From positions 744,001 through 808,000 of the forward strand of contig OX578280.1 of assembly GCA_951217055.1 (NCBI GenBank): DNA of 64,000 bases, given 5' to 3'. Of this stretch, positions 52,401-59,053 are shown in pieces. The notes below the pieces were generated by a model, which worked only from the letters and a program-made list of their open reading frames with translations, was not told where the DNA came from and searched no databases. How positions within the stretch are numbered: the stretch's first letter is position 1; every line of letters begins with the position of its first letter. The translations under genes were made by a program, and so were the position numbers. This DNA comes from Gerris lacustris. Taxonomy: Eukaryota > Arthropoda > Insecta > Hemiptera > Gerridae.

Positions 52401-53702
52401 GAGAGAGCACGGGTTAGATTCCCCGCCCAGGAGAAGTTATTTGTATGATATATTTTGATGAAATGTACCATAATAATTAAATGTACATACGAAAGCTAAT
52501 AACGGGGCTAAGTAATTATGGACTCGTATATGAGAAAGTTTGTCTGAGTTGTCTTGGACCGATTTTTATTATTATTAATTTAATTATTATTATTTCGTAG
52601 AAAAAACCTAATACTTACATACTTATTTATAGGGTATGCTAGACACAATTTATCATTTTAATAAGATTTGTTACATTTACACATTTTTCTATGTTAAAAA
52701 TAACTATTTTTTAAAAAACCCAAATAACCCATAAAAACCCAGAAAAACCCGGGTTTTATTAAAAAACTCAGGTGGGTTGGGCTTTTTACATAAAACCCGG
52801 GTTTTTTCCAACCCTGGTATTTATAAACTAAAATTGATGTGGATACTCTGACTCCACACGCCAACTGATTTTCATCAGCCCGATGAAAATCATTCAAATT
52901 AATTTATCAGTATACATACCGATTCGGTATGAAGTTTAAATATTTATCAATACATATAATCCTAGTCGTAATACAAGAGAGCTAACAGTGCAGATTAAAA
53001 TTGCAAATGAACAAGTTATGGAGATAACAGTGGGTTTCTTAGAATATATAAGAGTAATGCATTCCCGGTAACGTTAAAGAATTTGTTGACTAAAGCTATC
53101 TGCTACTTTTCCTTCGACTAAAGGGAATAGCTGCAAAAGTACATTTGTCAAAGGTTCGAAACTGATTACATACTTGAATAGAGCTCATGAAATATTGACA
53201 GAGAAACTCGATGATATAGTTTGTTAGCGTCACATATCTATCAACTTGGACGATTAGTTTTAATGGGCCGTTAAGGGAAATACCGTGGCATCTACACAGT
53301 ACGATGAAGGGCGGACCCTTGGTGGCGAGGGCGACCCCCGTCTCCTTTACAATAGAAACGGAGCTCTGTTCGATTCGAAAGGTCCTCCTCATCTTGAGGT
53401 CACAAAGGCCCGACGTCAAAACTGGCACAGCCGTCTCTACGGCAAGTCCAGTACTTATTACATCCGAGAAAATGATAAAAAGTAACTTGCACAAAGCTCG
53501 CCGAGCCATTAAAACTTGGTAAATGGTTAAGGATGGGGAGAATTAAGGATAAACTTCGAGAGTTCAGTAAGTATTTACCTATTGTTGATATAAACGTAGT
53601 GTTGAACGCATCCTCGGAAAATCGGAACAAGACACAGGTTTTACCCACGCCCGAATCACCTATGAGCAACAATTTAAAGAGATAGTCGTAAGTCTTGGCC
53701 AT
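28310..53702 (-). CDS. RAB8: Rab8 small GTPase, complete, 4 coding exons
   Basis: Rab-family GTPase that directs post-Golgi vesicles to the plasma membrane and acts in polarised exocytosis and ciliary traffic. It is assembled as complement(join(28310..28405, 39656..39796, 43914..44179, 53579..53702)), 627 bp or 208 residues, matching the usual ~207. Motifs: P-loop GDSGVGKT at 15-22, switch I Thr40, switch [11 protein letters not shown] at 62-70 with Gln67, Thr72, ETSAK at 149-153, and a C-terminal prenylation motif CTIL (205-208). The base-binding motif is NKGE (121-124) rather than NKxD. The effector region [10 protein letters not shown] and the tail SWLSRC separate it from Rab10 and Rab1. 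All junctions are GT-AG with matching phases 1, 0, 0. The ~25-kb span is due to repeat-filled introns of 9.4, 4.1 and 11.2 kb. Confidence 0.95.
28891..29500 (+). mobile_element. piggyBac-like MITE, copy 1, 610 bp
   Basis: The left end is TTAA|CCCTTAGAGACACGGG and the right end ATGAAGGG|TAAA, a TTAA site with one change. It matches 54275-54843 in opposite orientation over most of its length. TTAA target sites and CCCTT ends are piggyBac features. No transposase remains. The 81-codon frame inside is not coding. It lies in RAB8 intron 3. Confidence 0.8.
29501..30716. other. RAB8 intron 3 segment, nothing recognised
   Basis: AT-rich with a run of C at 30062-30074 and A-runs near 30303. No gene or structured repeat is seen. 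Confidence 0.35.
30875..31370 (+). mobile_element. Internally deleted mariner-type element, TA target site
   Basis: Terminal inverted repeats of about 30 bp start CAGGGTGGAGCACGGCAGAT on the left and, inverted, CAGGGTGGAGTGCGGTAGAC on the right, with TA on both sides. The element is 496 bp and keeps only the 3' part of a transposase frame. Confidence 0.9.
30916..31257 (+). pseudogene. C-terminal fragment of a mariner-like transposase
   Basis: An open frame of about 114 codons without ATG reads [20 protein letters not shown] and then [20 protein letters not shown]. The DSA..H segment matches the second catalytic Asp region and [10 protein letters not shown] the third (DD34D type). The remainder ([28 protein letters not shown]) is a common insect transposase C-terminus. 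The N-terminal DNA-binding domain and first Asp are deleted, so it is inactive. Confidence 0.85.
32290..32660 (+). repeat. 53-bp satellite of palindromic units, about 7 copies
   Basis: TTGTTCAGGCAACAAGTGAA recurs every 53 bp. Each monomer is itself palindromic: GTGTTTCACTTGTT faces AACAAGTGAAACAC across CAGGC, and CTGTTAGAAT faces GTTCTAACGG. The array can therefore form a row of hairpins. It lies in RAB8 intron 3. Confidence 0.94.
32661..33690. other. RAB8 intron 3 segment, nothing recognised
   Basis: Low-complexity A/T sequence with a 21-A run at 33043-33063. No gene or ordered repeat. Confidence 0.35.
33690..34455 (+). repeat. 67-bp satellite array, about 11 copies
   Basis: Monomer containing CAGTGCACTCAAGATTACAA, GATTGCCTACATCAACGACA and ATCAATTAGTTATTAATCGG. 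One unit has lost 8 bp (ATTACTGCC instead of ATTACAAGATTGCC), and two carry TAATATTAATC. Upstream to about 33560 decayed fragments of the same motif occur. Monomers in the array are otherwise nearly identical. It is in RAB8 intron 3. Confidence 0.95.
34872..35801 (+). mobile_element. Decayed mariner element, TA target site, 930 bp
   Basis: TIRs CGAGGTGCTACCCAAAAGTT and, inverted, CGAGGTGCTACACAAAAGTT, both flanked by TA. It carries a broken mariner transposase and is shorter than the ~1.3 kb usual. Confidence 0.92.
35066..35795 (+). pseudogene. Mariner transposase pseudogene
   Basis: It starts near [20 protein letters not shown], the N-terminal helix-turn-helix region. It then breaks at a T-run around 35168-35182 and again near 35309. 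Later frames give [27 protein letters not shown] with the second catalytic Asp, [15 protein letters not shown] with the third, and [14 protein letters not shown] at the end. Frameshifts and an internal deletion make it non-functional. The 168-codon frame starting at 34937 joins it to unrelated sequence. Confidence 0.88.
35802..36690. other. RAB8 intron 3 segment, nothing recognised
   Basis: AT-rich with short T- and A-runs, up to the target duplication of the SINE. No gene. Confidence 0.35.
36691..37076 (-). mobile_element. tRNA-derived SINE, 386 bp, with 11-bp target duplication
   Basis: Read on the minus strand it begins GGGGGGCCTGGGTAGCTCGG (A-box region), has the B box GGGTTCGATTCCCGG about 80 bp further, then a 230-bp body and a tail of AATGTAGG-like repeats. 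GTGTCTACATT flanks both ends (36680-36690 and 37077-37087). The body holds short hairpins, for example CTCCTGGTTGTAATACAACC. No other full copy is in the window. It lies in RAB8 intron 3. Confidence 0.9.
37091..38350. other. RAB8 intron 3 segment, nothing recognised
   Basis: AT-rich, no gene or ordered repeat. The 161-codon frame at 38119-38604 begins here but runs through the palindrome and is not credible. Confidence 0.35.
38351..38567. repeat. 217-bp near-perfect palindrome, 5-nt loop
   Basis: Arms of about 106 bp from ATAGTAAACACATTATACTT inward, meeting at AGGTCA-GGCAA-TGACCT (38451-38467). Only a few mismatches are visible (for example GAATGAGAGC against GTATGAGAGC). Transcripts would form a long stem. 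It may be a palindromic MITE; no target duplication was found. RAB8 intron 3. Confidence 0.93.
39656..39796 (-). CDS. RAB8: RAB8 exon 3
   Basis: 141 bp, 47 codons in phase 0 on both sides, with acceptor TTTCTAG and donor TTG|GTAAGT. It encodes [40 protein letters not shown] and TKTERKL, containing the G5 motif ETSAK. It is too fragmented by frame for a simple open-frame search to call, but it is clearly coding. Confidence 0.95.
40216..40450 (+). repeat. Diverged tandem duplication, ~120-bp unit
   Basis: Two units share CTTCAAGACCTT, AATGTATAAAATGT-like, GACTAAAA..CTTTTTGTTTA and CCATMTTGAAAATAT in the same order. The second unit is followed by GCCAAATTTAGTTTAAATTG, a sequence type often found at the end of arthropod repeats. 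RAB8 intron 2. Confidence 0.65.
41126..41988. mobile_element. Probable non-autonomous hAT element, ~863 bp
   Basis: The left end (C)CAGGCCCCGATCTAGGG and the right end AAATCGGGGCCT are inverted partners. Flanks CACTATCC (41118-41125) and CACTATCT (41989-41996) differ by one base, as an ageing 8-bp duplication would. Near the ends CACCCTGGGCAA and ATTGCCCAG face each other. No transposase is seen. Confidence 0.72.
41997..43388. other. RAB8 intron 2 segment, nothing recognised
   Basis: AT-rich. A compact hairpin CTGTCTCGCTTCGCTCGACAG at about 43265 is flanked by longer imperfect inverted sequence (43235-43320). No gene. Confidence 0.4.
43389..43729 (+). repeat. Dispersed 0.35-kb repeat, copy 2 (pair with 9446-9818)
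   Basis: Almost the same as copy 1, but with only one copy of the 32-bp block. It ends 184 bp from RAB8 exon 2. Confidence 0.9.
43914..44179 (-). CDS. RAB8: RAB8 exon 2 (effector region, switch II, base-binding motif)
   Basis: 266 bp after the acceptor TGTACAG, completing Gly42 and running [38 protein letters not shown] and [13 protein letters not shown]. The donor is CAG|GTAATA. The only deviation is Asp to Glu at residue 124 in the guanine-specificity motif. Confidence 0.97.
44180..46110. other. RAB8 intron 1 segment, mostly unrecognised
   Basis: AT-rich. The stretch at about 45390-45600 ends in (AAAC)n/(AACA)n with GTACCGGACAAACAAACAAA, the kind of 3' tail found on some LINE or SINE families, but there is no second copy here. 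No gene. Confidence 0.35.
46110..46420 (+). pseudogene. LINE fragment, C-terminal reverse-transcriptase region
   Basis: Frames give [20 protein letters not shown] and then KQLYQF, with [20 protein letters not shown] further on, interrupted by frameshifts and stops. This resembles the end of ORF2 in jockey/CR1-type non-LTR retrotransposons. It is truncated at both ends. Confidence 0.65.
46421..47415. other. RAB8 intron 1 segment, nothing recognised
   Basis: AT-rich. A short inverted pair GGTAAGACTACTGTCTTA / TAAGTAAGACTACTTACTT occurs near 46800. No gene. Confidence 0.35.
47420..47565 (+). mobile_element. MITE, family of three copies (copy 3, partial)
   Basis: Shares GCGGCCGACTAGGCTAACAA and CTCCTACAGGCCTAGTGACT with the copy at 23423-23638, but the terminal repeats are lost or altered. 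Confidence 0.6.
47690..49505 (+). pseudogene. Broken LINE reverse transcriptase (ORF2)
   Basis: Pieces in several frames: [20 protein letters not shown] (motif A), [20 protein letters not shown] followed by LFLIYV (motif B), [10 protein letters not shown] where FADDT is expected (catalytic motif C with one Asp missing), [20 protein letters not shown], and [19 protein letters not shown]. After the foldback insertion it continues [20 protein letters not shown]. Frameshifts and a damaged YxDD motif show that it is inactive. Confidence 0.85.
48660..49226. mobile_element. Foldback element, 567 bp, inserted in the LINE
   Basis: CAGGCCACCATAAGAAGTGA at the left is inverted at the right end. Arms of about 260 bp (48660-48920 and 48965-49226) are reverse complements that share TATCGGTGGCCA and GCCCAGTTGCCATATACCC-type blocks. 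The 113-codon frame on the minus strand is a by-product. No convincing target duplication was seen. Confidence 0.88.
49742..50477. mobile_element. Tigger/pogo-like element, 736 bp, TA target site
   Basis: TIRs CAGTAGAGTCTCGCTAATCC and, inverted, CAGTAGACCCCGCTAGTCCG, flanked by TA, with subterminal GTCCGGATTA repeats. The interior is related to 55856-56646 in opposite orientation and includes GAAATTCGAGGAGCGAT and GACATTAGACATTGTTGGCT, perhaps transposase remnants, but there is no usable frame. Confidence 0.9.
50570..51417. other. RAB8 intron 1 segment, no gene supported
   Basis: Contains an (ATA)n microsatellite near 50770-50787 and a more GC-rich stretch at 50930-51120 (CAGCTGTTGTTTGCACACAC and around). 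That stretch could be an unrecognised repeat; neither strand gives a family-like frame. Confidence 0.35.
51426..52816. mobile_element. hAT-type element, 1391 bp, exact 8-bp target duplication
   Basis: Ends CAGGGTTGG and CCAACCCTG, with GTATTTAT on both sides (51418-51425 and 52817-52824). Subterminal zones are dense in AAACCCGGGTTTT motifs in both orientations. No transposase is recognised. A tRNA-like repeat (52340-52566) lies within it. RAB8 intron 1. Confidence 0.92.
52340..52566 (+). repeat. tRNA-like dispersed repeat, copy 2 (nested in hAT element)
   Basis: Matches 8588-8826: TCTAGTTCCTGAGAAAA, GGGTTAGATTCCCCGCCCAG, ATGGACTCGTATATGAGAAA and TTGTCTTGGACCGATTTT. It has a short deletion compared with copy 1. 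Confidence 0.7.
52825..53578. other. RAB8 intron 1, exon-1-proximal part
   Basis: No repeats recognised. The 137-codon and 100-codon frames overlapping here are exon 1 read into the intron or shadows of it. A moderately GC-rich stretch at 53280-53510 has no family match on either strand. Confidence 0.4.
53579..53702 (-). CDS. RAB8: RAB8 exon 1 (start, P-loop)
   Basis: The ATG at 53702 begins [20 protein letters not shown], the standard Rab8 N-terminus, and continues to FNTTFISTI with the donor AATAG|GTAAAT in phase 1. The start is fixed by the conserved [10 protein letters not shown]. Confidence 0.96.
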
Positions 53703-53900
53703 TATATTCTCGTAACACGGTTGAAAAAATAAATAAATAAATAAGCGAAACTTGTCACTGAACTACCTATCCATGAGTCACTGGCCACTTGATCACCATT
53801 TTGGGTTTCATCCTGGCAGCTGCCACGAACGTGTTCGATTTGCAGCGCTCTCTGGTACTTCCCTTCCGAACCGGTGATACGCCGTCGCCGCTAAATACGA
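53703..53900 (-). promoter_or_regulatory. Probable RAB8 5' UTR/promoter region
   Basis: This stretch just upstream of the RAB8 ATG is clearly richer in GC and CpG (GATACGCCGTCGCCGCTAAA near 53875) than its surroundings, as expected for a housekeeping promoter or 5' UTR. No TATA box or initiator can be assigned, and a non-coding first exon further right cannot be ruled out. Confidence 0.35.
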
Positions 53901-54274
53901 TTTGATTTTAGAACACTAGAAATTCTTATCTTGAATTTTCATTGTCTGCCGGATATCTTATTTAATATAAACAGTACTAATACTAATAAATCGATGAAAT
54001 TAGTGTTTTTTTCCCCTTTTAGTTTTCAATTCTCGAGTAGTTGATTCTATAAAGAATTAAAAGGCTTACTGTCGACCTTTCCTTGGGTTAGAATATTCTT
54101 TAAGCAACCCAAATACTCAAGCCCAGCTGTAGTAATTTATAAGAAAACTTTATCTTACGCACTAAAAAATGGTTGAAGTTAAGTTCCATAAAAACGGCAT
54201 GAGAGAGATCTTCCTGTCCATTACTGTGCATCAAGTTTGACATTTTTGGCCGTGTCAATTAATTAACTTATTAA

Positions 54275-54843
54275 CCTTCATGTCACGGCTATAGATAGTG
54301 GACGAACAATGAGGCACGGCCAGCGTACTTTATGCGCCAATGCATTTTTCAAACCATAAATAAGTCGAATCTAGATTGGGTTTTGGAAATATTGAACTAA
54401 AAAGTCAATTGATGTATTACATATATATTTCTCAATATCTTTAATTATAAAAATCAGTAATTACTCCTTCAGCGTTCTGACTTAGTATCGGGCTTTCAAC
54501 CTTAATTAATTATTATTAGTTGTCAAAGTCCTAAGATAACTCCTCACAACCATTATACAATAATCCGACAACTCATGCAAAACCAAAAAATATTGATTGG
54601 AAGGCATAATTTCTCTCTACCGGACATGGTGGCACGGGTGTCATATACAGTACACCAAGACAAATAAACACGGCAAAACAATGCAGAACTAAGCAATAGT
54701 CAAAGTAGACTGTTTTGTCCGTTTTAGGGGTCTCTAGTGGTAGGTTAGAGTGAGGGTTTATTATTCTCGCATCGTGAATCTGTGATTTACAGAAACTTTT
54801 TTACTCGTGGCGCACTCAATGCGCCAGGCCGTGTATCTAAGGG
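54275..54843 (-). mobile_element. piggyBac-like MITE, copy 2, 569 bp, exact TTAA sites
   Basis: TTAA|CCTTCATGTCACGGC at the left and CTAAGGG|TTAA at the right. It is in opposite orientation to 28891-29500, with which it shares blocks such as TGTGATTTACAGAAA and GGACTTTGACAACTAATAAT (as read on the minus strand). Non-coding. Confidence 0.85.
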
Positions 54844-54847
54844 TTAA

Positions 54848-55640
54848 TAAAGCTGGATCTTTCAGAAGAGACCACAAATGATATTTTGTGATTCCTACAA
54901 TGAGTTAGTAAAAAATCTCTAATAAATCAATAAAGATGTTAATATTGTCTGCTCAAGGGGTGTTCAACCCTTTAGGACGATGAGTCAGATGAGGATAGGA
55001 TGGTGTAAAACGTGCCAGATGAAGTAAACAGCACTCAGCCATTGGACTTCACAATGACAGGGAATATCCGCATAACCACTATCCACTTCGGCCCAAAAAA
55101 CTCAATAATACTTGTCATCTTTTTTTATGGTTGAAATAACATTTGTCCGAGGAGAACTTATAAATTTGCACAGTTTACATTTCTTGACCATTTTTTTATT
55201 TCAGGATAAGTTAAAGTGTAATATAAATTTAGGGTGTGTAAATTTACATTTTGAGTGTAATGGTGTTTACCCCCAACCGGGAGAAGTTAACTGAACTACC
55301 TGGTTTTTAGGGTGTTAAGTGTTTTAACTGCCTGGCCAAGCCACAGGGAATTATGGCATAACTTCCTATAAATTCAGTGCAGCCAACTTAATTCTAGTAA
55401 AAGAACTGCGTTTAAACAGATGTTATGAAGATTTAAGTTGGCAACACTGTTTATTACAAACATTACTCCCAATCAGGTTTTTTTTAAATATTTTTTTGTT
55501 TTGTTTTAAAACGCTCTGTGTTTTGAGTAAATGTTATTAATTGTTGTTTTTAGTTAAATTTATTTGTTCTTTTTTAAATTTGCTTGTTTTTATTAAAATA
55601 TAAAGTTGTCTAAAATAAATAATTAAGGAATATCTTATGT
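54848..55640. other. Intergenic between RAB8 and PSMA2, nothing recognised
   Basis: AT-rich apart from a moderately GC stretch at 54970-55100. No family-like frame, tandem array or terminal repeat was found. Confidence 0.35.
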
Positions 55641-56690
55641 TATAAATTTGTATTTTTTTCTGCTTTCTGAAGGTAAAATGTTGTACACACCATGAGAGCA
55701 AAAAGGCATAATTCCCAGAGCAATACTTAATTCATGGTTACCTCGGCTACGCCTCGGGAACCAACATTGAAGTTTCTCAGCTTCTCCTCGAGACTTAAAA
55801 TTCTTGATTCCTTTGGCTTTCACCTTAGGAATCAACTTGATTGCTCAGGGAATTACAGTAGAGTCTCGCTTATCCGGACCCCGCTAGTCCGGACATCCGT
55901 ATAATCCGGACGGGGCAAAAACTATGTACAAATTGGAACCAGGGCCTGTTCTGATTTATAAATTGTTAAGATTATCAGGGCTTCTGCTTTTATTGTCTAA
56001 TAATTTTTTTTAAAATGGTTCCTAGTTAGTTTACAGGTGCACATTGTACATTCCGACACGAGGAATACCCGGTATTTTTGTTAAAAATAAACAGATAAGG
56101 AATAAGTAAGAACATCGACAAATCTCTTTCAGTTCCATAGAAATGTAGGGCGGAAGATATAAAGGTAGTGTATTCCAGGAAGTACAATTATCTGTGACTG
56201 AGATGTGGAGAGAGTTTTAAGAAACATGTAGCAGCGGTTCAACGCAGTTCCATGAAATTTTTCCAAGCCGACAATATCTAATGTCTCACCTTTTTGTGAT
56301 CGCTCCTCGAATTTCATATCGGAACACAGCCTGTTTCTCAAGAAGTCCCTTCTATACCTGCACCTGCTTAATAGATTGTCATTTTATTTTAATTCATTTG
56401 ATATTCTGACAGGTTACTGAACAGCCCTTAACTTAAATAGTGTTATACCTTCGTTCTACAAGGATGCTTTGGAGATTAATAGAAGTAATTTTTATGCAAG
56501 TATTTTTCATTTTATTTTAATAGTTTTATTTTACCCTACTAAAGCTTGTTTTTCAGACATTTTAAAACTGATTCTGTTTAATCCGGACTTTCGGTAATCC
56601 GGACTGGGTCCGGTCCCGTCAAACCCGGATTAGCGAGACTCTACTGTATGCCTAACTTTACTTCGTTGGTGCGTAAATAACTATTGTTCA
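55640..56690. repeat. Dispersed repeat split by a Tigger element (pair with 58040-58290)
   Basis: 55640-55855 and 56647-56690 together match 58040-58290: GTAAAATGTTGTACACACC, TGCTCAGGGAAT, and GGTGCGTAAATAACTATT after the Tigger insertion. The CTCGGCTACGCCTCGGGAA motif is the repeated CG-rich hairpin of this family. Confidence 0.7.
55856..56646. mobile_element. Tigger/pogo-like element, 791 bp, TA target site
   Basis: TIRs CAGTAGAGTCTCGCTTATCC and, inverted, CAGTAGAGTCTCGCTAATCC, flanked by TA. Same family as 49742-50477 in the opposite orientation. A 70-codon frame on the minus strand at 56129-56341 ([20 protein letters not shown]) may be a transposase remnant, but I could not confirm it. 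Confidence 0.9.
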
Positions 56691-57200
56691 GTGAAAATTG
56701 GAGCTGTAGAAGGAAAGTTTAGTAAGGGTTACTGTGGAGGGGGGGGGGGGGAGGGGAGCGACAGCGAGAAGAGAAGAGCGAATAGCCCAGTTGCACAGCA
56801 AGGATATGGTCAAGTCCCTACATACAAGTCCCTAGGATAGGTCACACTTTCTATCTGACCTTTAACTTTTGTCTGATCCAGGTCATTACCCTAAAAAGTT
56901 TTACTTCAAAATTTGATATACTTGAATGATTCGTATATCATTGAGTGATTTGATAGTAATGGAGTATCAACATTTTCTTTGAGAGTTTCCAGTGAGAAAA
57001 TTTATTTTTATATAACTGATTAAGTTAGCAAGAAAATAAGAGGAGGGGGAAATGTAATTATTATAGTTCAATGCACCTAACATCTATAAAAAAAAGTCAT
57101 AAAAATTGAAAATTTAAAAAAAAATAAACATTCAAAGAATATTCTCGAAATTCAGGATTTGGGATAAAAAAAACCCCAGATAATTATGAATAAATATAAA
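56691..57200. other. Intergenic, G-run and AT-rich sequence
   Basis: An 18-bp run of mostly G lies at 56738-56756. The remainder is AT-rich and unrecognised, bordering the presumed PSMA2 3' end. Confidence 0.4.
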
Positions 57201-57210
57201 TTTATTTATT
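57201..57210 (-). promoter_or_regulatory. Candidate PSMA2 poly(A) signal
   Basis: AATAAATAAA on the minus strand, about 105 bp beyond the PSMA2 stop codon. It is the first canonical hexamer in a plausible position, but the sequence is AT-rich and such words are frequent. Confidence 0.4.
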
Positions 57211-57311
57211 TACTTGAGTGTATATTGATTTTTTTTTAAAAAAATGAAGAAAATACAATTAGTATCCTTAAAAATATAAAAGACAATAATACAACATGTA
57301 TAAGAAATAAA

Positions 57312-57474
57312 TCACAGGTAATCTTTAACAGTAGCGGGATCTAGAACTCTGAAACCGTTCTTATCAGCGATTCCAACTTCAATGTTATCAGAGGTGACCT
57401 GACCCTCGAAACTCTCCTTCAGTGTTAGAATGGCTGTGTGCACAGCGTCGTCCAATTCAAGATTTTCATTGTAC
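57312..57474 (-). CDS. PSMA2: PSMA2 last exon
   Basis: 163 bp after the acceptor TTTTCCAG. It completes Arg and encodes [40 protein letters not shown] and [13 protein letters not shown], then TGA at 57312-57314. Confidence 0.95.
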
Positions 57475-59022
57475 CTGGAAAATTAACTTTGTTTAGTTTA
57501 CAAGTTAATAACTAACATTTACTTTACAGACAAACATCTTTAAAAAAAGACAAGGGATTAATTAATGGTTTAGAGCTCCTCTGACTATTAAAGTTGACAA
57601 GTTTGTCCAAGGGACTTTATACTAATAAATATTTTTATCTCCAGTAGGGAAAAAAAGTTATGATTTTGAATTAGTTTAGAGGGACTAAAACAGGTCTTTT
57701 CATCCCTAACTCAAAAAGTAGGGAGAAAAAGTAAAAGTAGGGCGAAAAAGTAAAGTAGGGCAAAAAAGTAAAGATTGCAACTTAATTATTTTATAAATAG
57801 TAGAAAATGTATGGCTAATGTAATGAAGTTGTTGAAATCAGGTTGGCGGCACTGCGCTTTTTTGACCATGTTTATCTTTGTTTACAACATTACAACCTGC
57901 ATCTAAATAACCTTCTATTTGAGTGTAATTTCAATTCTTATTTGTTTTTAATATCGAATCTCTTATATCTGCTATTAAAAGTTCTATTAATTATTGTTAT
58001 TTATTAAAATAATAAATAAAAACTGGGCTATGGACAAAAATGTGTATTTTCTTCCTACTGGAGATAAAATATTGTATGTACCTCGTGAGTAAAGTGCCAT
58101 TATTCCCCTCGCGATAATTATCTAGAGTTATTTCCTCGGCTGCGCCTCGGGAATTAAAGATTCTAATTCCCTCGGCTTCGCCTCGGGATTTAGGGACCAT
58201 GGTTCCTTCGGCTTCGCCTCAAGAATAAACTTTTTTCGCTCAGGGAATAATGGCTTCCTTTACTCCCTAGGTGCATAAATAACTATTATTAATACGTTAT
58301 TGATTAGCGAACTTGCAGGTGCTTCTGCCATGATAAGTTCACTACCTGTTGTCATTCATGATTAAATTTCACTAACAGTTTCTATTCATGGTTTTCTACT
58401 GAAAATGCTTCCTTGACAATAACACTTTAATTCTTATGAAATACAATATAAGCAACAAAATTGGCAGTTAATTGTAGATGCAATTATTGTGCCACAGTGT
58501 AGATCCCAGAATTAAATTGGCAACCCTGTAAAACAAGGACAGATCATGCATGTTAATAAGGGGATTACCTGCTATCTGCCAACATTCAAATACAAACATT
58601 ATTCTTCACAAATTTCAAGTCAGAGGTCGTCAACCTCAAAAAACTTTTCTCCATAAAACGTCATTTTTTTATTTTTATTTTATTTTATTTTTTTTTTTTT
58701 TGTTAACCTATTTATTTACACATTATAATTATTACTCTGTCGATTAAAACCACTTCAAGCAAAGTAAAATATAGTAATTAAAAAAAAACATTATCTAGTT
58801 CATTGGTTCTTAACCGGGGGGCCTCGAAAGGTATTTAGGTATTATATATATTATATTTGGAGATTTTAAGGGGGCCGTGGTTACCAAAAGGTTAAGAACC
58901 ACTGATCTAGTTCATAGTTATTTTCTTAAATATTTGGACAAAAACATATTAATAAGTACATTTAGCTTAATTCACTTAAGGCTAAGTTCACTAACTGAGA
59001 TGAGGATACTTAGTGTCAATTT

Positions 59023-59053
<31 letters not shown>

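Noticed and set aside
53096..53509. 137-codon frame next to RAB8 exon 1
   Set aside because: It lies in intron 1 and has no family resemblance; RAB8 exon 1 already explains the coding signal here.
56738..56756. Long G-run as a possible G-quadruplex or telomere-like signal
   Set aside because: It is a single homopolymer tract. Similar C or G runs at 58-68, 4240, 14108, 30062, 40202 and 52241 look like simple-sequence slippage and show no ordered motif.
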